NCBI GenBank assembly: GCA_945888895.1
Contig: CAMDAY010000070.1
Coordinates: forward strand, 1 to 9,647
DNA: 9,647 bases
Direction of reading: 5' to 3'
From: Dehalococcoides mccartyi
GTDB taxonomy: Bacteria > Chloroflexota > Dehalococcoidia > UBA2979
The translations under genes were made by a program, and so were the position numbers. Under the pieces are notes generated by a model. The model ran no database searches, was not told the DNA's origin, and saw only the letters and a program-made list of their open reading frames with translations. Below are positions 1 to 5,794 of this stretch, piece after piece. How positions within the stretch are numbered: the first letter of the stretch is position 1; every line of letters starts with the position of its first letter.

Positions 1-343
1 CGCTGTACTCGCCAGGTAAGTCCCCCATCGGGAACGGGCGGAAGTATTCCCGCTCTTCCGTGACCAGCAACGCGGGAGGTGTCGAAAGATCGACGCTGTC
101 AACGCCAACCGCGCTGAACATCGTGTCGCTTACAAGACGAAACGCAACGACCTGATGCGAGCGAGGCACTTGCGCGCAGAGTTTCGCGACAAACCCCGCG
201 ATTAAAGCTGCCAAGATCGTTTCGGCCGGAACGACAATCCCTTTCTCGCGAAGCAAGGAATCGTCGATAGAGAAGGAAACGTCAGGTTGCCAAGCATTCC
301 CCACGAATGCAATCCGAGACTTGGACGATCGCGACCAGAACAC
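1..343 (-). CDS. Unrecognised protein, N-terminal part only (runs off the window)
   Basis: An open frame with no stop runs on the minus strand from a GTG at 343 to the window edge, giving 114 residues. The GTG is preceded by GGGAGG with a 6-nt gap, a strong Shine-Dalgarno, which decides the start. The protein begins VFWSRSSKSRIAFVGNAWQP and contains a hydrophobic helix-like stretch (ETILAALIAGFVAKL, about residues 41-55), with no signal peptide or motif that I can name. Third codon positions are visibly less GC-rich than in chrA, argS or trpS (codons such as TTA, CTT, GTT, AAA and ATT are common), which suggests a more recent arrival. It lies downstream of chrA on the same strand, beyond a remnant gene. 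I do not recognise the family. The reading frame is well supported; the function is unknown. Confidence 0.6.
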   Translation of the reverse strand, partial: MFWSRSSKSRIAFVGNAWQPDVSFSIDDSLLREKGIVVPAETILAALIAGFVAKLCAQVPRSHQVVAFRLVSDTMFSAVGVDSVDLSTPPALLVTEEREYFRPFPMGDLPGEYS

Positions 344-389
344 AAGATGCCTCCCTATTGGGCCTTGAAAGTCGCCGTACCCACGCCAT

Positions 390-482
390 CTCCATCCCGC
401 TCGCCCGCACTGGCCCCGCGGCGTCCTCGCTGGTGAGGTACGCGATGAGCGCGCTCGCGGCGTCGAGGTGCCTCGCGCGTGA
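390..482 (-). pseudogene. Remnant of a ModA-like ABC transporter substrate-binding protein (C-terminal end)
   Basis: Immediately after the chrA stop, the same minus-strand frame reads RHLDAASALIAYLTSEDAAG followed by PVRASGME. This matches the usual last ~30 residues of molybdate-type (ModA-like) extracellular solute-binding proteins: a helix ending in 'LIAFLTSP-AA', then a 'VIRA-GME' tail. The codons are strongly GC-rich at the third position, as in the native genes. There is no start codon and no room for the rest of a ~250-residue protein, because the match begins only a few bases past the chrA stop. After GME the frame continues without the usual immediate stop. I read it as a leftover of a deleted or interrupted gene. 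The family assignment rests on about 28 residues and is moderately sure. Confidence 0.5.
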
Positions 483-1700
483 CTAGTGCACCAGCGGGTA
501 CAGCACCACGCCCGCGATGCCAGCGGCGACGACGAGGTAGGGCTCCTGCGTGCGGTAGCGCCAGAGCATCGCGAGGCCGACGAGGGCGATCGCGGCGGTG
601 GGGATGTCGAAGATCGCGCGCTGGGCGAGGACGATGACGGCACCGGCGATCGCGCCACTGGCAGCGGCGGTCGTACCGGCGACGAAGGCACGCAGTTGCG
701 GGTTGTCTCGATGCCGCCGGAACCACGGCGCGGGCAGGATCGTGAAGAAGTAGACCGGCAGGAAGATGCCGACCGCCGCCACCGTCGCGCCCGCGACCCC
801 GGCGACGAGGTAGCCGATGAACGCCACCGTGATCACCACCGGCCCCGGCGTGATCAGCGCCACCGCGACCGCATCGAGGAACTGGTGCTCGGTGAGCCAG
901 CCGAGATCGTGAACGACGCCCTGCTGGAGGAACGGCACGATCGCCAGCCCGCTACCGAAGACGAACGCGCCGGCCTTCGTGAAGAACAGCAAGATCTGCA
1001 GCAGCGTGCGGTCGCCACCGCTCGCACTCCCCGCGCTCAGCAACGTCTGTTCGAGGAGGTAGATCAGCGCGCTCACCATGACGCAGCCCGCGACGATCAG
1101 CGCACCTCGACGCGCGCCGGGCCACGCGCGCACGATCACGACGACGAGGCCCGCGAGCAGGAACAGCGCCGCGAGCTCCGCGCCCGACCACACGGTCGCG
1201 AGGAACAGCGCTCCGAACACGCCCCACAGCAGCGGGTCGCGCTTGTTCGTGCCTCGGGCCAACCGGTACGCGGCGATCGCGATGATCGCGATCACGACCG
1301 CGCCAATGCCGTAGAACAGCGACTGCACCACCGGGAGGCCGCCGAACGCGACGTAGAACCACGAGAGCGCCAGCACCATCAGGAACGACGGCACGATGAA
1401 CGCCGCTCCGACCAGCGTGGCACCGAGCACGCCATGCTCGAAGTACCCGATCGCCATCGCGGTCTGGGCGGCCAGCGGGCCGGGCATGATCTGCGCCAGC
1501 GCGATCGACAGGTTGTACGTGTCCTCGTCGACGACCTTCCGGTCTTCGATCAGGTCCCGGCGCATGTACCCGACCAGCGCAGCGGGCCCACCGAAGCCGA
1601 CCGCGCCGAGCTTGAGGAAGTACAGCACGAGGCCGCGCAGCGTCATGGTCGCGTGCCCGCCCTGCGAGCCGCCCTCTTCGATCGATTCGTGCTCGATCAC
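483..1700 (-). CDS. chrA: Chromate transporter, ChrA family (two CHR domains)
   Basis: A 405-residue inner-membrane protein of the CHR family; characterised members export chromate and give chromate resistance. It is a full-length two-domain (long-chain) CHR protein. The N-terminal half carries GFGGPA (residues 35-40) and MPGPLAAQ (72-79). The C-terminal half repeats the pattern as FVFGSGLAIVP (246-256) and TPGPVVIT (284-291). About ten hydrophobic segments are spread over the rest, and the C-terminus (GVVLYPL) is typical. I chose the GTG at 1700 because it overlaps the stop of the upstream TfoX-domain gene by 4 nt (GTGA), which suggests translational coupling. An internal ATG (residue 19) just before the first CHR domain is a possible alternative. 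It is the last gene of the lipoprotein-TfoX-chrA operon. The actual substrate is not proven by sequence, since many CHR proteins are untested. Confidence 0.9.
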   Translation of the reverse strand: MIEHESIEEGGSQGGHATMTLRGLVLYFLKLGAVGFGGPAALVGYMRRDLIEDRKVVDEDTYNLSIALAQIMPGPLAAQTAMAIGYFEHGVLGATLVGAAFIVPSFLMVLALSWFYVAFGGLPVVQSLFYGIGAVVIAIIAIAAYRLARGTNKRDPLLWGVFGALFLATVWSGAELAALFLLAGLVVVIVRAWPGARRGALIVAGCVMVSALIYLLEQTLLSAGSASGGDRTLLQILLFFTKAGAFVFGSGLAIVPFLQQGVVHDLGWLTEHQFLDAVAVALITPGPVVITVAFIGYLVAGVAGATVAAVGIFLPVYFFTILPAPWFRRHRDNPQLRAFVAGTTAAASGAIAGAVIVLAQRAIFDIPTAAIALVGLAMLWRYRTQEPYLVVAAGIAGVVLYPLVH

Positions 1701-2074
1701 GCCTTGCCCTTCTTGCGCGGCAGCGCCGAGGTGAACGCCAGCGCGCGCGCTACCCACCGCTTGTACTCGGCGGGCTTCATCGACGCCGCGGCGACCAGCA
1801 CGTACTCCCGCATCGGGCGTTCCGGCATCGGCGCGAACGGCATGGCCTTGCCCGCGCTGACGAGCGCGGCGACATCCTCGACGCCCACGCGCAGGTCAAG
1901 GGCGGCGCCCCACACCCCGGCGAACATCTGCGCGTTCTCCTCGACGAACCACGCGACGCCGCCGAACATCGAGCGGCGGTAGACCGGCAGGCCGGCCATC
2001 GCCGCCTCGAGGCGCGCGGCCACCACGGGGTCCGGCTTCTCCATGTGGATCGTGGGGCGCTTCTCGGTCGGCAT
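1697..2074 (-). CDS. TfoX N-terminal domain-containing protein
   Basis: A 125-residue soluble protein consisting of a single TfoX N-terminal domain (the family of PF04993). The recognisable core is RRSMFGGVAWFVEENAQMFA (residues 33-52), followed by a beta-rich LDLRVG stretch and MPERPMREYVLV (83-94). In gamma-proteobacteria TfoX/Sxy activates competence genes, but short stand-alone N-domain proteins like this one occur widely outside competence systems and their role is unknown. The ATG at 2074 lies 2 nt after the lipoprotein stop. An internal ATG at 2044 (MEKPDP) sits where the domain normally begins and is a realistic alternative. The stop overlaps the chrA GTG by 4 nt. The C-terminus is basic (RKKGKA). 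The family call is firm; the function is open. Confidence 0.8.
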   Translation of the reverse strand: MPTEKRPTIHMEKPDPVVAARLEAAMAGLPVYRRSMFGGVAWFVEENAQMFAGVWGAALDLRVGVEDVAALVSAGKAMPFAPMPERPMREYVLVAAASMKPAEYKRWVARALAFTSALPRKKGKA

Positions 2075-2076
2075 GG

Positions 2077-2649
2077 CTACTTGTTGTCCTTGCACTCGCC
2101 CTTGCCCGTGGCGGCGCCGACGTAGGTGCACGTGAACGAGCCCGAGGGGTTCGAGAGGGTGATGGTGATCGTAGCGTCCTTGTGGTCCGGCGTGTTCCCG
2201 CACGGCGGATGCGGGTGGTACCACGCGAAGTCGGCCCACACGCCCTCCTCGTTGTCGGGTGCGCGACCGGTCAGGAAGTAGTCCACCCCGAACGCCCCAT
2301 CGGGCTTCAGTTCATCCGGACGCGAGTTGTCGAAGACGCTGGTCTCTCCGCCGAACACGCCGCAGTTCGTGCCGCTGGTCTTGACCGTGAACTTCGTGGA
2401 CGGTTTGTCGCCCTTCGCCAGCTCGGGGAGCCTGAACCAGACGCGGTAGTACGAGGTGAACCTCTCCTGCCGGAGGTTCACCTCCATCGCCACCCCGTGC
2501 GGCGGACCGGGCTGCGACGTGAGCACCGTCGCGATCTTCGCCGCGCTCGTCGCCTGTGCCTCGGGCGTGTCGCCCTTGCACCCACCGAGGATCACCGCCG
2601 TCGCGACCAGCGCAGCGACCACCGACCAGCCGCGAACTCGATGTCTCAT
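2077..2649 (-). CDS. Putative lipoprotein of unknown function
   Basis: A 190-residue predicted exported lipoprotein. It starts with basic residues (MRHRVRG), has a hydrophobic stretch (VVAALVATAVI) and then a lipobox LGGC with the acceptor Cys at residue 24. The mature part is mixed beta-like sequence with four further cysteines (96, 150, 174, 186), which could form two disulfides outside the membrane. I recognise no enzymatic motif. The ATG at 2649 is preferred because GGAG lies 7 nt upstream; a second ATG two codons earlier (2655) is almost on top of that GGAG. It is the first gene of a tight operon with the TfoX-domain gene and chrA, and is divergent from the membrane-protein gene at 2740. 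The lipoprotein signal is clear, but no function can be assigned. Confidence 0.75.
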   Translation of the reverse strand: MRHRVRGWSVVAALVATAVILGGCKGDTPEAQATSAAKIATVLTSQPGPPHGVAMEVNLRQERFTSYYRVWFRLPELAKGDKPSTKFTVKTSGTNCGVFGGETSVFDNSRPDELKPDGAFGVDYFLTGRAPDNEEGVWADFAWYHPHPPCGNTPDHKDATITITLSNPSGSFTCTYVGAATGKGECKDNK

Positions 2650-2690
2650 CGTCATGCTCCGAACGCTGCGCCCCACGCGCGAACGGGCGC

Positions 2691-2696
2691 AGGCTA
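2691..2696 (-). promoter_or_regulatory. Candidate -10 box for the lipoprotein-TfoX-chrA operon
   Basis: TAGCCT (a TANNNT pattern) reads on the minus strand about 42 nt upstream of the lipoprotein start, in the 90-nt divergent intergenic space 2650-2739. I see no convincing -35. This is a weak call based on position and a partial match only. Confidence 0.2.
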
Positions 2697-2727
2697 GCAC
2701 TCCTGCGCAGGCGCGGGCGGGACGCGC

Positions 2728-2733
2728 GATAGT
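2728..2733 (+). promoter_or_regulatory. Candidate -10 box close to the ATG at 2740 (possibly leaderless transcript)
   Basis: GATAGT, four of six matches to TATAAT, ends 6 nt before the ATG at 2740. No good Shine-Dalgarno precedes this ATG (only GTGGAT). The spacing is what a leaderless mRNA would show, with transcription starting at or near the A of the ATG. A similar CGCGATA string precedes argS. The call is weak because a single hexamer match is not strong evidence. Confidence 0.3.
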
Positions 2734-2739
2734 GGATGC

Positions 2740-3165
2740 ATGATCCGGCGCATCCGCGGCATCGTCTCGACGTTCGGCTGGTGGCAGTGGCTGCTCACCG
2801 CCGTCTTCGTGCTGGCACTTCTCGCCGGCACGCTCTTCACCGTCCGCACGGTCCGCTACACGATCTACTGGCGGCTGCACCACGCTGAGCCGATCGAACG
2901 CTGGATGACGGTCGGCTACGTCTCTCACTCGTACAACGTGCCGCCGGAGGTGCTGCTGAAGGCGCTCGGCCTGCCGGAGCCCGCCCCCCTCGCGCGCCGC
3001 GACCGCCGCCCGCTGGGCGACATCGCGAAGGCGCAGGGCAAGTCGTTCGAGACGATCAAGGCGACGCTGGAGCAGGCGATCGCCAGCTGGAGCCCGCCCG
3101 AACCGGGCGGCCCCCCTCCTCCGCCGCCGAAGAGCGAGCGGCAGCGTGATCGGGCGGCTCCCTGA
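2740..3165 (+). CDS. Single-pass membrane protein with two short helical repeats, unknown function
   Basis: A 141-residue protein with a basic N-terminus (MIRRIRG), one transmembrane helix (about residues 17-37), then a soluble part. The soluble part appears to hold two related helical units. ERWMTVGYVSHSYNVPPEVL with its following KALGLP spans about 53-79, and RRPLGDIAKAQGKSFETIKA with its following TLEQAI spans about 89-114. Both follow the pattern '..I/V-A-x-x-x-G/N-V/S-x-x-E-x-[LI]', as in small helix-turn-helix or helical-hairpin modules. The tail is proline-rich (six consecutive prolines) and charged. The ATG is the only sensible start and lacks a strong Shine-Dalgarno. The TGA overlaps the probable start of the DedA-family gene, suggesting co-expression of two membrane proteins. 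I do not recognise a named family. Confidence 0.7.
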   Translation: MIRRIRGIVSTFGWWQWLLTAVFVLALLAGTLFTVRTVRYTIYWRLHHAEPIERWMTVGYVSHSYNVPPEVLLKALGLPEPAPLARRDRRPLGDIAKAQGKSFETIKATLEQAIASWSPPEPGGPPPPPPKSERQRDRAAP

Positions 3166-3863
3166 GCGACCTGGTCTTCTCGTGGTTCGCCTCGTACGGG
3201 ATGGCGGCGGCGTTCGTCATCCTGTTCCTGTGCGCGATCGGCGCACCGCTCCCCGGCACGCTGTTCCTGCTCGCGCTCGGCTCCTTCGTCACGCAGGGCG
3301 ATGCCGAGCTGTGGCAGGTGCTGCTGATCGCGCTCGCCGCGGTCGTCGGCGGCGACCAGGTGGGCTATGGCATCGGGCGGATCGGTGGCCGGCGCGTGGT
3401 GGACGCAATCGCTCGTCGCTTCGGCCAGGTCGAGGCGCTCGACCGCGCCCAGGCGTTCAGCGCGCGCTGGGGCGCGCCGGGCATCTTCTTCACCCGCTGG
3501 CTCGTCACCGCCCTCGGCCCGTGGGTGAACCTGAGCAGCGGCGTGGCCGCCTACCCGTGGCCGCGCTTCCTGTTCTGGGGCGTGCTGGGCGAGGCGCTCT
3601 GGGTGGGCGCCTACGTCACCCTCGGGCGGTTGTTCTCCGACCACGTGCAGTACCTCGCGGAGATCATCGTCAACCTCGGCTGGAGCCTCCTCGCCCTCGG
3701 CCTCGCGGTGGTGTCCGGGTGGGCGCTCATGCGCGAGCTGACGAAGGCCGCCCGTGCCCGCCAGGAGGCCGAGGAGCAGGCGGAGCGGGCGCGCTCCATC
3801 GACCAACCCGCCGAGGAGCACCTCGGCGAGCCCAAGGCCGACGACCTCCCGACCAACGCCTAG
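3162..3863 (+). CDS. DedA family (VTT/SNARE-associated domain) membrane protein
   Basis: A polytopic inner-membrane protein of 233 residues from the start used here. DedA proteins are thought to move or flip lipid carriers such as undecaprenyl phosphate and to support membrane homeostasis. Family marks are the re-entrant loop GAPLPGTLFLLALG (27-40), GGDQVGYGIGR (63-73) with the conserved Asp65, the second re-entrant loop around FFTRWLVTALGPW (109-121) with Arg112, and PRFLFWGVLGEALWV (134-148). The charged C-terminal tail (about 191-233) is probably cytoplasmic. Start choice: family-like sequence begins at LSDLVFSWFASYG, upstream of the first ATG (3201), and the frame has a stop at 3147-3149. 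No ATG, GTG or TTG lies between them; the only near-cognate codon is a CTG at 3162, overlapping the upstream TGA (CTGA). If CTG is not used, translation starts at 3201. The acidic residue often found after PG in the first loop is Thr33 here. Confidence 0.85.
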   Translation: MSDLVFSWFASYGMAAAFVILFLCAIGAPLPGTLFLLALGSFVTQGDAELWQVLLIALAAVVGGDQVGYGIGRIGGRRVVDAIARRFGQVEALDRAQAFSARWGAPGIFFTRWLVTALGPWVNLSSGVAAYPWPRFLFWGVLGEALWVGAYVTLGRLFSDHVQYLAEIIVNLGWSLLALGLAVVSGWALMRELTKAARARQEAEEQAERARSIDQPAEEHLGEPKADDLPTNA

Positions 3864-3887
3864 CCCCGGCACCTCGAGGCACCCGCG

Positions 3888-3916
3888 CTGCCCGCAACGG
3901 TGGCTCGCGATACACT
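3888..3916 (+). promoter_or_regulatory. Candidate argS promoter
   Basis: TACACT (3911-3916) matches four of six positions of a -10 box. With a 17-nt spacer, CTGCCC (3888-3893) sits at the -35 position but matches only three of six. Transcription from here would give a leader of roughly 80 nt holding the hairpins described below. This is a moderate-to-weak call. Confidence 0.3.
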
Positions 3917-3935
3917 CGTTGCTCGTTACTTCATC

Positions 3936-3964
3936 GGGCGAATGCCGGGATACCCGGCACGCCC
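3936..3964 (+). promoter_or_regulatory. Long hairpin in the argS leader
   Basis: GGGCG (3936-3940), a two-A bulge, then TGCCGGG (3943-3949), an ATA loop, CCCGGCA (3953-3959) and CGCCC (3960-3964). This makes a 12-bp stem interrupted only by the AA bulge. No T-run follows, so it is not a classical intrinsic terminator. It lies about 40 nt upstream of the argS start and could affect mRNA stability or leader folding. The pairing is certain on paper; a regulatory role is inference. Confidence 0.45.
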
Positions 3965-3992
3965 AAACCCGACCTGCGGGCCAACCGAGAAA

Positions 3993-4003
3993 GGCCGAAG
4001 GCC
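3993..4003 (+). promoter_or_regulatory. Short hairpin directly at the argS ribosome-binding site
   Basis: GGCC-GAA-GGCC ends on the base before the TTG start of argS. Its left arm includes the last bases of the best Shine-Dalgarno candidate (GAGAAAGG, about 9 nt from TTG) and its right arm touches the start codon. The fold could dampen initiation. A competing pairing with an upstream GGGCC (3979-3983) is possible. Confidence 0.35.
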
Positions 4004-5668
4004 TTGATTCGAGACGAGATCATTGGGCTCACCGCGCAGGCGCTCGCCGCCGCGCAGGCGGCCGGCGACCTGCCGCAGTTCGCCGCGCCCGAGGTCACCA
4101 CCGAGCACCCCGCCCGCCCCGAGCACGGCGACTTCTCCGCCAACCTCCCGCTGCGCATCCAGGGCCTCGCCCGAATGAAGGCGATCGCCGTCGCCGAGGC
4201 GCTCCAGAAGCACGTCCCCGCCCACCCTGCCGTCGACCGCGTGGTCGTCGCGCCGCCGGGCTTCCTCAACTACTACCTCGCGCCCGGCTGGGCGGCGGCG
4301 CAGGCCGACGTCATCGTCACCGAGGGCGACCGCTACGCCTCGCTCGACATCGGCGCGGGCAAGCGCGCGCAGATCGAGTACGTCAGCGCGAACCCCACCG
4401 GCCCGATCCACGTCGGCAACGGCCGAGGCGCGGCGATCGGCTCGGCGCTCGCGAACGTCATGCGCACCGCGGGGTACGAGGTCGACCAGGAGTACTACGT
4501 CAACGACGCCGGCACGCAGGTCGCGATCTTCGGACGCACCCTATACGCCCGCTACGAGCAGCTGTTCGGCCGCGAGGTCGCGATCCCCGAGAACGGCTAC
4601 CCCGGCGAGTACATGATCGACGTCGCGAAGCTCGTCAAGGAGCGCGACGGCGAGAAGTACCTGCGCCCGCAGGGCGAATACGCCGACCCCGACTTCGGCC
4701 GCATCGGCCTCGACATGATGCTCGATGGCATTCGCGTCGACCTCGCGCACATGGGTGTCGTGTACGACCGCTGGTACTCCGAGCGTTCCCTCATGGACGA
4801 GGGCGGCCCCTACGGCGAGGTGATGGCGCTGCTGCGCAAGCAGGGCCAGGTCGTGGAGCGCGAGGGCGCCACATGGTTCACCTCGACCGACCTCGGCGAG
4901 TCGAAGGACAACGTACTGATCCGCACCGACGGCCAGCCGACGTACTACGCGACGGACATCGCCTACCACTACGACAAGCTGATCAAGCGCGGCTACGACC
5001 GCGCCATCGACATCTGGGGCGCCGACCACCAGGGGCACGTCTCGCGCGTGAAGGCGGCGGTGACTGCGGTCGGCGGCAACGCCGATGACCTCGACGTCCT
5101 GCTGTACCAGCTCGTGACGCTGCGTCGAGGCGACCAGATCGTGCCGCTGTCCAAGCGCGCGGGCGAGATCGTCACGCTCCGCGAAGTGGTGGACGAGGTG
5201 GGCCGCGACGCGACGCGCTTCTTCTTCCTGCTCACCGGCGCGAACCAGACGATGGACTTCGACCTCGAGCTGGCGAAGAAGCAGAGCGACGAGAACCCCG
5301 TCTACTACGTGCAGTACGCGCACGCGCGCATCGCGGGCGTCCTCAAGCGCGCCTCCGAGGACCACCTCGAGGCTGACGGTGCGGACGTAGCACTGTTAAC
5401 CCACGAATCAGAGCAGACGCTGCTGCGCAAGCTGCTGCTGCTGCCCGAGGTTGTCGAGAAGGTCGTCCTCGAGCTCGCGCCGCACCATCTGACGCACTAC
5501 TCGCAGGAGCTGGCGGGCGCGTTCCACGCGTTCTACACGCAGTGCCGCGTGATCCAGGCGGAGGAGCCCGCGCTGACGAAGGCACGCCTCCGCCTCCTCG
5601 AGGCCACGCGTGTCGTCCTCGCGCGGACGCTGGCCCTGATGGGCATCTCCGCGCCGGATTCGATGTAG
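4004..5668 (+). CDS. argS: Arginine--tRNA ligase
   Basis: A class I aminoacyl-tRNA synthetase that charges tRNA-Arg with arginine, cytoplasmic, 554 residues, the usual length. In order: an N-terminal Arg-tRNA additional domain (about 1-95, with HPARPEHGDFSANLPL); the catalytic core with SANPTGPIHVGNGRG containing the HIGH-type HVGNG (136-140); DQEYYVNDAGTQ; and the degenerate KMSKS region PLSKRAGE (from 381). A C-terminal DALR anticodon-binding domain (VQYAHARI to the end) finishes in ISAPDSM, close to the common ArgRS ending. I chose the TTG at 4004 because LIRDEIIGLT matches the usual ArgRS beginning, and no ATG or GTG in frame fits better. The open frame extends upstream, but that part is the shadow of the DedA gene. 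argS is followed 12 nt later by a palindromic repeat and then by trpS. Confidence 0.96.
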   Translation: MIRDEIIGLTAQALAAAQAAGDLPQFAAPEVTTEHPARPEHGDFSANLPLRIQGLARMKAIAVAEALQKHVPAHPAVDRVVVAPPGFLNYYLAPGWAAAQADVIVTEGDRYASLDIGAGKRAQIEYVSANPTGPIHVGNGRGAAIGSALANVMRTAGYEVDQEYYVNDAGTQVAIFGRTLYARYEQLFGREVAIPENGYPGEYMIDVAKLVKERDGEKYLRPQGEYADPDFGRIGLDMMLDGIRVDLAHMGVVYDRWYSERSLMDEGGPYGEVMALLRKQGQVVEREGATWFTSTDLGESKDNVLIRTDGQPTYYATDIAYHYDKLIKRGYDRAIDIWGADHQGHVSRVKAAVTAVGGNADDLDVLLYQLVTLRRGDQIVPLSKRAGEIVTLREVVDEVGRDATRFFFLLTGANQTMDFDLELAKKQSDENPVYYVQYAHARIAGVLKRASEDHLEADGADVALLTHESEQTLLRKLLLLPEVVEKVVLELAPHHLTHYSQELAGAFHAFYTQCRVIQAEEPALTKARLRLLEATRVVLARTLALMGISAPDSM

Positions 5669-5680
5669 GGAACCCCGGAA

Positions 5681-5769
5681 GCCCTCACCCCAACCCTCTC
5701 CCATATATGGGAGAGGGGGTCAGAAGCTCAGAGCCCTCTCCCATTTATGGGAGAGGGCAGGGTGAGGGC
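5681..5769. repeat. Paired palindromic repeat (REP/BIME- or MITE-like) between argS and trpS
   Basis: An 89-bp element. Its outer arms are inverted: GCCCTCACCCC on the left, AGGGTGAGGGC on the right. Inside are two perfect palindromic hairpins: 5694-5717 (CCCTCTCCC, centre ATATAT, GGGAGAGGG) and 5733-5758 (GCCCTCTCCCAT, TT, ATGGGAGAGGGC). The spacer between them contains TCAGAAGCTCAGA. This is the style of the widely dispersed GGTGAGGG/CCCTCTCCC palindromic repeats that often give spurious peptides like PHPNPLP in gene calls. I see no target-site duplication. It sits in the transcript between two co-oriented genes, so it would fold into one long or two short hairpins in the mRNA. Confidence 0.8.
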
Positions 5770-5794
5770 CTCTCGGTTCGACGAAGGAAGCACC

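Noticed and set aside
486..1982. Long plus-strand frame opposite chrA and the TfoX gene
   Set aside because: It is antisense to clear CHR and TfoX domains, and its translation is rich in Arg, Asp, Glu and His in the way GC-rich shadow frames are.
3146..4003. Upstream extension of the argS frame through the DedA gene
   Set aside because: The translation before 4004 is low-complexity Arg/Pro/Gly shadow of the DedA coding sequence; ArgRS similarity begins at the TTG at 4004.
3864..4003. tRNA or T-box upstream of argS
   Set aside because: No cloverleaf, T-loop consensus or T-box sequence is present; only simple hairpins.
5144..5164. Degenerate KMSKS (PLSKRAG) in ArgRS as a defect
   Set aside because: ArgRS enzymes commonly have a divergent KMSKS loop, so this is not evidence of inactivation.
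5681..5769. CRISPR array
   Set aside because: Only two palindromic units with one short spacer, lying inside inverted arms; the layout is that of a REP pair, not repeat-spacer units.
5747..5794. Earlier ATG in frame with trpS
   Set aside because: It lies inside the palindromic repeat and lacks an RBS; the ATG at 5795 has GAAGGA upstream and a normal TrpRS N-terminus.
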